Positions 22,115 to 30,900 of a stretch of 64,000 nt of DNA are shown here, piece after piece. The translations under genes and the position numbers were made by a program. The notes under the pieces were generated by a model. That model ran no database searches. It saw only the letters and a list, made by a program, of their open reading frames with translations, and had not been told where the DNA came from. Positions within the stretch are counted from its first letter, which is position 1. Each line of letters begins with the position of its first letter. Source of the stretch: Trichobilharzia regenti (Eukaryota > Platyhelminthes > Trematoda > Strigeidida > Schistosomatidae); the NCBI GenBank assembly GCA_944472135.2, contig OX235270.1:69577668-69641667 (forward strand), read 5' to 3'.

Positions 22115-22357
22115 TATAACGCACACAGACCACAAGCACGACGGGTGAAGAAGAAGGCAAAGACGGCGAGGAGGAAGCGTTTATTTCAAGCAAGCCAGAC
22201 TCGAATTACCCGGGTACAAGCTAGTTATCATCATTTATAACAAGTTTGGATAACCGGTCTTCCTCTTGCTCCAGTGATGCCACATCAACGTTTCTTTCTG
22301 AAAAAGAAGAAAAAGAAACTTGTTTAGTGGCATTGTATTGGTTTCCATTGCATTACA
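22115..22357 (-). repeat. LTR 2 of the Ty3 run (3' LTR of C, 5' LTR of B)
   Basis: 243 bp, same ends as LTR 1. The base next to it on the primer-binding side is G (CAAG) where LTR 1 and LTR 3 have T (CAAT), a marker of copy B's upstream half. Confidence 0.9.
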
Positions 22358-25300
22358 TCGCCTCCTCCCCTCTGGAGGCACTGTCCTCAGTGCCCGGTGG
22401 TGGTGTAGGGTATGCAACACCTCCATCGGGCGGCACCTCGACGTAGCTGGTTGCGGGCGGCGGTTGCGCGGGTGGAGACGGTTCCGTGACGGCTGCTGGA
22501 TGATGTGGTTTCAGTTGATTATAATGTGCTGTGACTAGCTTCGCTTGAGGCCGTTGCAGATGCCGCAGGACATACGTAGTCGGGGGTCGATGCCGGACGA
22601 TCTCATAGGGTCCTTGCCAGGGAGCGTAGAATTTGGGGCAGGAACCGGCCGGAACGGATGGTCGATGAAGCCAGACGTAATCGCCAAGCGAGTAAGTGGG
22701 GCCACGGGCAAATCGGTCGTAATTAGTCTTCTGGTGGTCGGACGAGGACTGTAGATGACGACGCGCCAGGTTGTAGGCGACCTCTAGGTGGTGGCGAAGA
22801 TGTCGGACATAGGGAATGCAGTCGATTTTCTCGTATGGTAACAGCGGAGTTTGAATCTCGACTGGAAGACGGAGTTCCTGTCCGAACAATAGCAGGGCTG
22901 GGGAAAAACCCGTCGATGAATGCATGGAAGAGCGGTATGCTAGCAAACACTGGGGTAGGACCTCATCCCAGGTATTCTCCGGTGCGTTGCATAAGAAGGC
23001 ACTGATGAGGTTCTTAATAGTTCTGTTGGTACGTTCGACGAGTCCATTACCCTGTGGGTGGTATGGCGTAGTATGGGTCTTCCGGATGCCAAAGGTATTG
23101 CAGATGTGAGCAAGAAGATAACTCTCGAATGCAGCGCCCTGGTCAGAGTGTAGATAAAGAGGGGCACCAAAACGGGACACCCAATTGTCTATGAACGCGC
23201 GGCCAATCGTCAAGGCATCTTGTTGTCGCAAGGGGACGGCTTCGCACCACTTTGTGAAGTAATCAACCATGACAAGTATGTATCGATTGCCGCGTCTCGA
23301 CGTTGTTATTGGCCCCATTACGTCTACCCCAACTCGGTGATTAGGCGCCTCGGTAAGCATCGGTACTAACGGTGCTCGGGGGGATGCTTTGGGCTGTTTA
23401 ATCTGCGCACACGTAGCACAGTTGCGGCAAAACTCAGTGACGTCGTGGTGAAGAAGTGGCCACCAAAAGCGTTGACGGACGGCGTGCTCGGTTTTTCGTT
23501 GGCCAGCGTGACCCAGCTGCTGGTGTACAAGACGTATTACCTCCGGGACTTTCAAACGTGGCACGAGAAGGCGAGGCGATGATGGCGGTTCGACTATGTA
23601 CAAAACGTTATCAATCAGGCGTAGTATCCCCCACTTACCGCAGATGCATTTGGTTGCATCAGACAGACTCTGTAGTTCTTTATTCGACGGTTTATCGTTC
23701 CCGTGAAGCTGTCGGGAGTAGACAGGTTGAATATCGGCGTCAGACGCCTGCAGTGCTGCCCAATCAACATCTAGACCTGTATTTAATATAGCATTCACCG
23801 GGGAAACATCAGGCGGCAGACGGGAAAGGGCGTCAGCGTTAGCGTGGCGGGGTCCAGGGCGGTACTCACAGGTAAAATCAAACTCCTGCAACCGTTCCTG
23901 CCAGCGAGCAACCTGGCCTTCAGGTTCGCGAAAGGTTTGCAGCCACTGCAGAGCACGATGGTCAGTGCGTGCTCGAAATGGGCGCCCAAGAAGATAATGA
24001 CGAAAGTATTTGAGAAAGTGAACGAGAGCCAGCATCTCTCGGCGTGTCGTGGAGTACCGGGTTTCACGTTTGTCGAGCTTACGGCTGGCATATGCAATAA
24101 CCCGTTCTCGACCATCGGGTGCCACTTGGGAGAGAACGGCACCAATGGCAGTGGCACTTGCATCAGTATCTAAAATGAAGGAGCCAGCCGATGGAGACGT
24201 GTCAGGAAATGCGAGGATGGGTGATGACGTGAGGCGTTTCTTCAACTCGTTGAAGGCATCTTGACACTCACTAGTCCATAAAAATTTTCGACCCTGTTCC
24301 GTTAAGCGATGTAGGGGTGATGCTAGGGTGGCAAACGCGGGGACGAAGCGACGATAGTACGACGCGAAACCCAAGAAGCTGCGAACGTCTTTACTACACT
24401 TAGGTACAGCCCAGTCGGAGATGAGGCGAGTTTTCGCTGGATCTGTCTGGATGCCATCTGGGGAAATGCGGTGACCCAAGAAAATAACTTCTCGCTGAAG
24501 AAAGGTACACTTAGACGGTTTCAACTTTAAGCCCGCCGTGCGTAAGCGTTTAAAGACCGTACGTAGGTTATCTATGTGTTCTTCTGGGGATTTTCCGTGG
24601 ACAACGATGTCATCAAGATATATTAAACATTGTTGTGGAACTAACCTATCCAGGACAACTTGCATCAGCCGTTGAAAAGTGGCGGGGGCATTACACAAAC
24701 CAAAGGGCATGGTGCGAAATTCATACAACCCAGTCGGAAGGATGAAGGCAGTCTTTGGGCAGTCGTCAGGGTGTACCTCAACTTGCCAGTACCCAGATGC
24801 TAAATCTAACGTGGAGAACCATTTCGAGCCACTCAGTGCGTCGAGAGTAGAGTCAATGCGAGGGATCGGGAAGGAATCACGTCTCGTCACGGCGTTCAAC
24901 CTGCGGTAGTCGATACACATACGGAGGGATCCATCTTTCTTCTTAACTAACACAATAGGTGACGCCCATGGGGACGAGGAAGGTACGATGATATTTTTAT
25001 CCAACATGTCCTGTAGCAAACGTTCTAGTTGGGGCTGATAATGCACCGGGATGCGTCTGGATGGCTGGCGCACCGGCGGATGGCTGCCGGTATCGATACG
25101 GTGCTTGACCACTCCAGTTCGTCCTGGATTAGCCCCATCATCAAACACATCCGCGTATACACCAATTAATTCTAGCATTCGCTCTCGGAGAGGCGCAGGA
25201 GCGGATGGGTCAACCGAAATTTGATTTAAGGTGGTAGATATTGGTACCCTTAACTCCGAAGAGGTCTGTTGTTGGGGGCTATACAATGCTACAGGAACGG

Positions 25301-26435
25301 AGTCGATTGTGACGCGAGAATTGGGAATATCTATCAGGGTTTGGTGGGACGTCATGAAGTCTACTCCGAGGATGAGGTCCCATGTTATTTGCGTACAGAT
25401 AAGGAACCGATGATGCACATTTAAGTCTCCCAGGCGCAGCTGTAGATCTGTAGCAGATCGAGCTTCCAATTTAGCGCCGTTAGCCGTCGTCAAGATATTA
25501 TGTGCGGTTACTGGGGGTGAGTGCTGGGGCACGCGTCGAAGGAAGGCCGCCTTTACGAGCGAAACCGACGCACCAGTATCTAAGAGAACTTTAGAGGGTA
25601 CGCCATTAATATATCCCCATAACATCAAAGGTTGCTGTGACCGAGAGTATGTAGACAGGTTAAAAATAGGGGACTTACTGCGGTCGGGCTGACGGTTGTG
25701 CCCGCACTTGCGGGCCTTCTTCCCGTAACGTTGGCAGTAGTAACATCCACGCGTAGCATCCTCATTTGAACGCCGTTGGCTTCTGGAACGGTCACTGCGG
25801 ACGGGAGTCATGGTGGCTGCTGTGGGTGCTGTTGGCAGTGGATATCGAGAGCTGCTGGGTGTAGGCGTGTAATCGTTCTCCGCGTCCATGAAATGGAGGA
25901 TAATTCGCTGTAGTTCGACTGTGCTGGTTGGGAGCTGACGTCGTAGGTGTGTGCGCAGTTCTCCTGGCATCATTCCCTCGACGAAGCGTGTGCATACTGC
26001 CTGGTCTCGGCTGGGGAGGTCCTTGTGGCAGTCAAGGCCAGCTGCCAGGAGCTGGAGGGCATGGAGGTAGTCCAGGAAACTCTCCCCTGGTAATTGTCGA
26101 CGGGAGTAGAATCTGAGCATGGTGTGCTGCGAGCTCTGCCTCAAGTCAAAGCATTGGTCTAGTATCTCCCAGTTGGTGCGCATGGGGTTGGTGTTGCTGA
26201 ACCCAGCCGCGTCAGCTCGAGCGTAGGCGTCGTCGGACAGGCTGTTGAGGACGTGGATGAAATGGTGGCTTGCGGGGGCGATGTCGAGGTACGCCTGCAT
26301 GCGTTTCTTCCAGCGTGGATAGTCTGAGGAAGGCTGGAACATGGGTGGGCGAGGAAGTGGCGGGATGCTTGGCAATGTGGAGGCACATTCCTCCGGAAAG
26401 AGCTTGGGAAGAGCATCTTCAGGGTAATATGCCAT
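22353..26435 (-). CDS. gag-pol: Gag-Pol of CsRn1-like Ty3 copy C, intact single frame
   Basis: The first ATG is at 26435, giving 1360 residues; the frame is open 11 codons further to a TTG beside the primer-binding site. The Gag cysteine motif starts at residue 231 and reads CYYCQRYGKKARKC: the position of the knuckle histidine is Lys, as in the aberrant CsRn1-type motif rather than CCHC. Protease DTGA is at about 286, RT YLDD at 606-609, and RNase H TDAS near 757. The integrase zinc site has H971 and H976, and the catalytic triad is D1038-X59-D1098-X35-E1134. Gag and Pol are in one frame with no stop between, so Pol release must rely on proteolysis. No break was found; this is the only copy of the three with full coding capacity. 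It ends in its 3' LTR. Confidence 0.93.
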   Translation of the reverse strand: MAYYPEDALPKLFPEECASTLPSIPPLPRPPMFQPSSDYPRWKKRMQAYLDIAPASHHFIHVLNSLSDDAYARADAAGFSNTNPMRTNWEILDQCFDLRQSSQHTMLRFYSRRQLPGESFLDYLHALQLLAAGLDCHKDLPSRDQAVCTRFVEGMMPGELRTHLRRQLPTSTVELQRIILHFMDAENDYTPTPSSSRYPLPTAPTAATMTPVRSDRSRSQRRSNEDATRGCYYCQRYGKKARKCGHNRQPDRSKSPIFNLSTYSRSQQPLMLWGYINGVPSKVLLDTGASVSLVKAAFLRRVPQHSPPVTAHNILTTANGAKLEARSATDLQLRLGDLNVHHRFLICTQITWDLILGVDFMTSHQTLIDIPNSRVTIDSVPVALYSPQQQTSSELRVPISTTLNQISVDPSAPAPLRERMLELIGVYADVFDDGANPGRTGVVKHRIDTGSHPPVRQPSRRIPVHYQPQLERLLQDMLDKNIIVPSSSPWASPIVLVKKKDGSLRMCIDYRRLNAVTRRDSFPIPRIDSTLDALSGSKWFSTLDLASGYWQVEVHPDDCPKTAFILPTGLYEFRTMPFGLCNAPATFQRLMQVVLDRLVPQQCLIYLDDIVVHGKSPEEHIDNLRTVFKRLRTAGLKLKPSKCTFLQREVIFLGHRISPDGIQTDPAKTRLISDWAVPKCSKDVRSFLGFASYYRRFVPAFATLASPLHRLTEQGRKFLWTSECQDAFNELKKRLTSSPILAFPDTSPSAGSFILDTDASATAIGAVLSQVAPDGRERVIAYASRKLDKRETRYSTTRREMLALVHFLKYFRHYLLGRPFRARTDHRALQWLQTFREPEGQVARWQERLQEFDFTCEYRPGPRHANADALSRLPPDVSPVNAILNTGLDVDWAALQASDADIQPVYSRQLHGNDKPSNKELQSLSDATKCICGKWGILRLIDNVLYIVEPPSSPRLLVPRLKVPEVIRLVHQQLGHAGQRKTEHAVRQRFWWPLLHHDVTEFCRNCATCAQIKQPKASPRAPLVPMLTEAPNHRVGVDVMGPITTSRRGNRYILVMVDYFTKWCEAVPLRQQDALTIGRAFIDNWVSRFGAPLYLHSDQGAAFESYLLAHICNTFGIRKTHTTPYHPQGNGLVERTNRTIKNLISAFLCNAPENTWDEVLPQCLLAYRSSMHSSTGFSPALLLFGQELRLPVEIQTPLLPYEKIDCIPYVRHLRHHLEVAYNLARRHLQSSSDHQKTNYDRFARGPTYSLGDYVWLHRPSVPAGSCPKFYAPWQGPYEIVRHRPPTTYVLRHLQRPQAKLVTAHYNQLKPHHPAAVTEPSPPAQPPPATSYVEVPPDGGVAYPTPPPGTEDSASRGEEAM
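22358..22373 (-). other. Polypurine tract of Ty3 copy C
   Basis: Minus-strand AGAGGGGAGGAGGCGA ends directly at the TGTAATG start of the 3' LTR. The pol stop codon TAA is formed from the first bases of the LTR. The same tract occurs in copy B at 18004-18019. Confidence 0.65.
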
Positions 26436-26453
26436 GTCTTTGCGTAGATAAAA

Positions 26454-26467
26454 CACCTCCGACACCA
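26454..26467 (-). other. Primer-binding site of Ty3 copy C
   Basis: Minus-strand TGGTGTCGGAGGTG lies a few bases after the 5' LTR, ready to pair with a tRNA ending in ..CGACACCA. The same site occurs in B at 22099-22112 and in A at 17745-17758. Confidence 0.6.
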
Positions 26468-26469
26468 AT

Positions 26470-26712
26470 TATAACGCACACAGACCACAAGCACGACGGG
26501 TGAAGAAGAAGGCAAAGACGGCGAGGAGGAAGCGTTTATTTCAAGCAAGCCAGACTCGAATTACCCGGGTACAAGCTAGTTATCATCATTTATAACAAGT
26601 TTGGATAACCGGTCTTCCTCTTGCTCCAGTGATGCCAAATCAACGTTTCTTTCTGAAAAAGAAGAAAAAGAAACTTGTTTAGTGACATTGTATTGGTTTC
26701 CATTGCATTACA
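26470..26712 (-). repeat. LTR 3 of the Ty3 run (5' LTR of C)
   Basis: 243 bp, and the outer right boundary of the run. It has at least two differences from LTRs 1 and 2: GCCAAATCAACG for GCCACATCAACG, and GTGACATTG for GTGGCATTG. The flank beyond begins AATCTATTTT. No partner for a target duplication survives because the left end of the run is truncated. Confidence 0.9.
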
Positions 26713-27592
26713 AATCTATTTTTATGTCGTATTCAAGGAGCGCGCGACGATATCATTGGTCTAAACAGTAACCCAAAGTTTCACAAACCTAAGGTGAAAC
26801 TTACCAAATATCCCATTTAATAAGTTAACACTTTGATGGGCATATTTTACTGATGATTAAAACATTACCAGGTTTCACTTGATCAGTGTCTCTTTCAAGG
26901 TCATTGGTGCCGTCGCATTTCACTGGTAGCTAGTGTTGCTTGGCCACTAGTTGGTTTAAAAATCATGGTGACTCCAAAGCATAGCAGCCAAAACCGTAAA
27001 TACCTAGCGAACGGACAAATGACATCGACAACGACAACTTTGATCAGTCAAAAACCTCTGTAAAAACGGCGCAAAATTTCAATAAAATGTTTGCATGAAA
27101 GTAATGCAATGTCTAAGAACTTCAGAGGTTTCCTTAGATCCTGTTTAGCCATTTCTTAACATTGCATTTTGTGTATTTTGGCGTTTATTTCAAATTACGT
27201 ACTCCTACTTCCGACGCATCTGACTAGTTGACAGAGACTTGTCAAGGTGTCAATCAGTTATATTCGTTTTAGTCTTATCAAAATTCGGTCTAGCCAAGAG
27301 GAGTTAAGATGGCTAAGCGATGACTGGCTGCACATATGCGTCCACTGGAAACCAACCTAGATGGGGCAGTGCTTTCACGTGATAAGTTGGATACTCCTAG
27401 GTCGAAACCGAAACCTTACGCATTCTTCACGCTTTGGAGTTTTGGAAAACTAGTGAAGTACGGTGCCTCGGTTATGTTCATTTTTGATTACCTAGCTTAG
27501 TGTAACACTTTGAAAATGTGGCTGTTGATCTGCGTCTTTATACAATAATAAAAGTGAACCGCACACCTCAATAAATATTTTTTTCTTTCCAG
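26713..27592. other. Intergenic region upstream of the C5-epimerase gene
   Basis: 880 bases without recognised coding sequence or repeat family. It presumably contains the promoter and, if present, a non-coding first exon of the downstream gene. I found no convincing core-promoter motif. Confidence 0.4.
27573..27592 (+). promoter_or_regulatory. Strong splice acceptor ahead of the C5-epimerase start codon
   Basis: A long pyrimidine tract (ATTTTTTTCTTTCCAG) ends in AG at 27591-27592, 162 bases before the ATG. It is either the acceptor of a 5'-UTR intron or a spliced-leader trans-splicing site, which flatworms use on part of their genes. The sequence alone cannot separate the two. Confidence 0.5.
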
Positions 27593-27754
27593 GAGACATC
27601 TCAGCCACAACAGCGAGGCATATATCAAATAATGTTGACTTTTAGGTCATCTACCAACCAAGACATATCATTTGCTGGCTGCAGTGAATATGATTTGCGA
27701 CAGTCACTGAAGTTTCCTATAACGTGCTTCCTTTCGTCGAGTTATTGAAGCATT

Positions 27755-27966
27755 ATGCGTGTGAAGTATCTATGTCCTTTGCGTCTGGTCGCTCTTTTGT
27801 TGATCGCAGGTGCCCTTATTATATTATGGGAACTGCGGTATCTTTCTCGTTACTCTAAATTCGCCAGGTATGTGTGTGTATTAAATAGAAAGAATTCTTC
27901 GAAAAGCCTGACATATGACCATGAACCTGAGAGTCAACAAGCTGTCTACGGGAAACAAAACGACAG
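27755..27966 (+). CDS. GLCE: GLCE exon 1: cytoplasmic tail, membrane anchor, stem
   Basis: Codons 1-70 plus two bases. The hydrophobic run VALLLIAGALIILWELRYL is the signal anchor, preceded by basic residues (R2, K4, R10), which fits type II orientation. The donor is CAG|GTAGTG. It is followed by a 34-bp intron (27967-28000), typical of the short 5' introns of schistosome genes. An alternative donor at 27868 would also splice but gives weaker acceptor choices. Confidence 0.8.
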
Positions 27967-30900
27967 GTAGTGGAATTTCCAAATATTATTGGTCATTTAG
28001 ATGGAATCATAGTACTAATGAGATCTATCGTCAGTGCATACAGTCCATACAATGTATTGTTAACGGAGTTCCGACGCCTAATTGCTACTTAACTCAGGAA
28101 AAAGACGTACTTGTTTCCTTTGAGGTAGTTCGTACCCATTTAAAGGTTCGTTTTACAGTCATTGTCTTAATTATTCATTCTGCGTGGACAAATAAATTTC
28201 CATAAATATCTTGGTACTTTTTTCATGCTATCAGGATGTTATTATAATGTTATGCATCGCAACAGTATACAATATATTGTATTGTAAGTTAAACTACAGT
28301 TTAACTTTCAGGTTTTATTTTTTTAATATGAGGGGAATAGATTCTATTAATATGAAAACTTAGTTGAGAACAGAGTGTATTTGCATGTTAGATGCTTTTG
28401 ATTCGATAGTGTGCGTAGTCCCGTAATCATATCGTTATTGTGTACTATTGACTTTTTCATTACAGTCCTTTTATTAAGCGAGTGACATTCGGATAACAAT
28501 ATCTGATACACTTGATACCATAGATGGCGATCAAGGAAGCTAGTAAAATAGCATGGTGATTTATACTACTTATTGCTATGCAGGACTGAGAAGCAGTTAT
28601 GCCAAGTAGTAGCACTTGTCAGCCAACCAGTCAGTCGTATATACTGCTATGACGCTTCAGTCGAAGAACTTTTATAGTTTTGTCTGTATTAGTAGACAGC
28701 TGGTTATCGTCAACTCTCACCGTACCGAAATAGCAACTTCGTAACTCTAGTTTCTTAATTTCATTTTTTACGTGCTCGTAACCGATTTCCTGAACAACGA
28801 AACATTTTCGTAACAAAGGTATTAGGGTGACCTAATACATTCGCTTATATGCTGTATTTCTTGCATGTTTCGTCACTCCATTGTTATTTAGTTGTGAAAT
28901 TTTTCAAGCCAAGCACTTATTTGACTGTTTGTTGTATCTAGCGTTTTATTTATTAATATTATTCCCTTGAGTATCCAGTGGAACATAGGGCTTCAACTGC
29001 ACCTATCCACTTACTTCTGCTGTGCTTTTCACCTGCATCCATGTTAGTCCATACTCTTTCAACTCCTCTTCACACGATCTCCTCCATGTCATCCTTACAC
29101 TGACGTCCCACTCGCCCCTTGCTTCCCTTTCGGGCTCCACTCGAGCAATGGCCTGACGCGCGCGCGATGTCACCCAGTGGCCACCTCAGCGAGTGTCCAA
29201 TCCATCTCCACTTTCTCCTGTATATTTGTTGGTTGGCGATTGGCTCTTGTTTCGTTTCTTCCCATAGTTTCTTGTTGGTGATTCTTTCCGGTCCGGCCAT
29301 CTGATCTTCAGTATAGATCCAGTGAAGACAGTTGTTGATAAAGGTCTGCAACAGGCTGTTGGAAATAATCTTTGTGACCCGCCCGCCAAGTTTCTGATCC
29401 GCACAGAAGAACTGACTTGACGTTTGTATTGAAGATCCAACTGGATTTGTTGTTGATGGGGAGTTGAGTGACGAAGGTTTGCAGATTGGTTTCAGGTTGA
29501 TGAATGATATTCGCCATCCCGATTCTCGCTAGATTTGACATTCTCGTCCGTTCTGACTGCCTGTAGTTGAGACAATGCTAGCTAGATAAGTGAGTGAATA
29601 AAGTAACCTCTTTCAAATCCCTCCCGTTGATGGTGATTGGCGATGAATGTTGCTGTTGTTGTTGTTGGTTGGTTGGTTATTTTCATAACCTCCGTCTTGT
29701 CTATGTTCACATGGAGTCCTGTCTTCACTACCTGCTTCTTCGAACAGTTTGTCGGTTTTCGCTTGTAAGTCTTCGATTTTGTGACATCAAACATAAATCA
29801 TCCACGCATGAAATCCAGGTCTTCTAGGTTCCTCACGTCGATCCAGGATATTCCTGATTTCTAGTTTCCCACTGTCTGACGCATAATCCAGTCCACCACA
29901 ATTAGGAATATCATTGGTGATAATGAGCACTCTTATCTGACTCCTGTGTTTACTCCAAACGCCTCGCTGAGTTTTCCGTTGTGGATGACTTGACATGTGC
30001 CGTTGTTGTACAGCTGTTAAATAAGGTTGATGAATATTTGGGGTACGCCGTAGTACTCGAGTAGTTTCCAAATTACTTCACGGTCAACGCTGTCAAAGGC
30101 CTTCTCGAAGTCTATGAAGTTGAGGTAGAGGTTTGATTGCCATTCCATGCCTTGTTCGATGATGATGCGTAGAGTTGCAATTTGGTCAGTACATGATTTG
30201 CCTTTCCTTAATCCAGCTTGTTCTGGTCGCAGTTCTGTATCCAGTGCGTCCCTTATTCTCTCCAGGATGATGCGACTCAGGATTTGACTTGGCGTCGACA
30301 AGAGCGTGATTCCTCGCCAGTTCTCGCAGAGTCCTAAGTCGCCCTTCTTTTGTGATTTCACGAGGTAACCTTTCCTCCAGTCAGTAGGCACCTTTCCCTC
30401 CTCCCAGACCTTTCACAATAGCGGAGCCACCATATCTGCTGTCGTCTCTGAGTCCGCCTTCAGTGCTTTAGGGGATATTCCATCTGGTCCAGCTGCTTTT
30501 CCAGCTTTCAGAAGCTTGATTTCATTCTAGACTTCAGCTCTCGTTGGAAGATTGGTGTCAACTTGCAGTTGTGTGCGCGCTGTTGTTGGCATTTCTGGAC
30601 GGGTTGCAGGTGTGGTCGGTTCAAGAGTCTTTTGAAGTGGTCCTCCCATTGTTTAATCTGTTTTTCTTCCTTGGTAATTGGGTTCCCATGGCTGTCTTTT
30701 ATAGGTTTCACTTGTGTTGATCTCTTCCCGACTTGGTTATCTGATATAGTGTCCTCAGGTCCCTTTTGCCTGCTGCCTTTTCAGCTTCAGTGGCCAGGTT
30801 GTCGTCGAATTGTCTTTTGTCCTTCCTAGCACTCTTCTTCACTTTGTCCAGTGCTGTGTGCGTTGAGCTCAGTGTTTGTTTCTCTTGTCCGTCTTTGCAT

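Larger units (their letters stand above)
15965..26712 (-). mobile_element. Head-to-tail run of CsRn1-like Ty3 elements sharing LTRs
   Basis: Three 243-bp LTRs (17761-18003, 22115-22357, 26470-26712) separate three internal regions, all on the minus strand. Copy C (22358-26469) is intact. Copy B (18004-22114) carries a nonsense codon and a frameshift. Copy A (15965-17760) ends inside RT. There is one LTR, not two, between neighbours, so these are not independent insertions side by side. Unequal recombination between LTRs, or insertion of a multimeric or circular form, would give this arrangement. Family assignment rests on the protease-RT-RNase H-integrase order and the atypical Gag cysteine motif of the CsRn1 group. 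Confidence 0.88.

Noticed and set aside
27868..27931. Alternative first intron of GLCE (donor 27868, acceptors at 27892 or 27931)
   Set aside because: In phase, but the acceptors lack pyrimidine tracts; the 34-bp intron 27967-28000 has a better donor and acceptor and keeps more open sequence. cDNA could overturn this.
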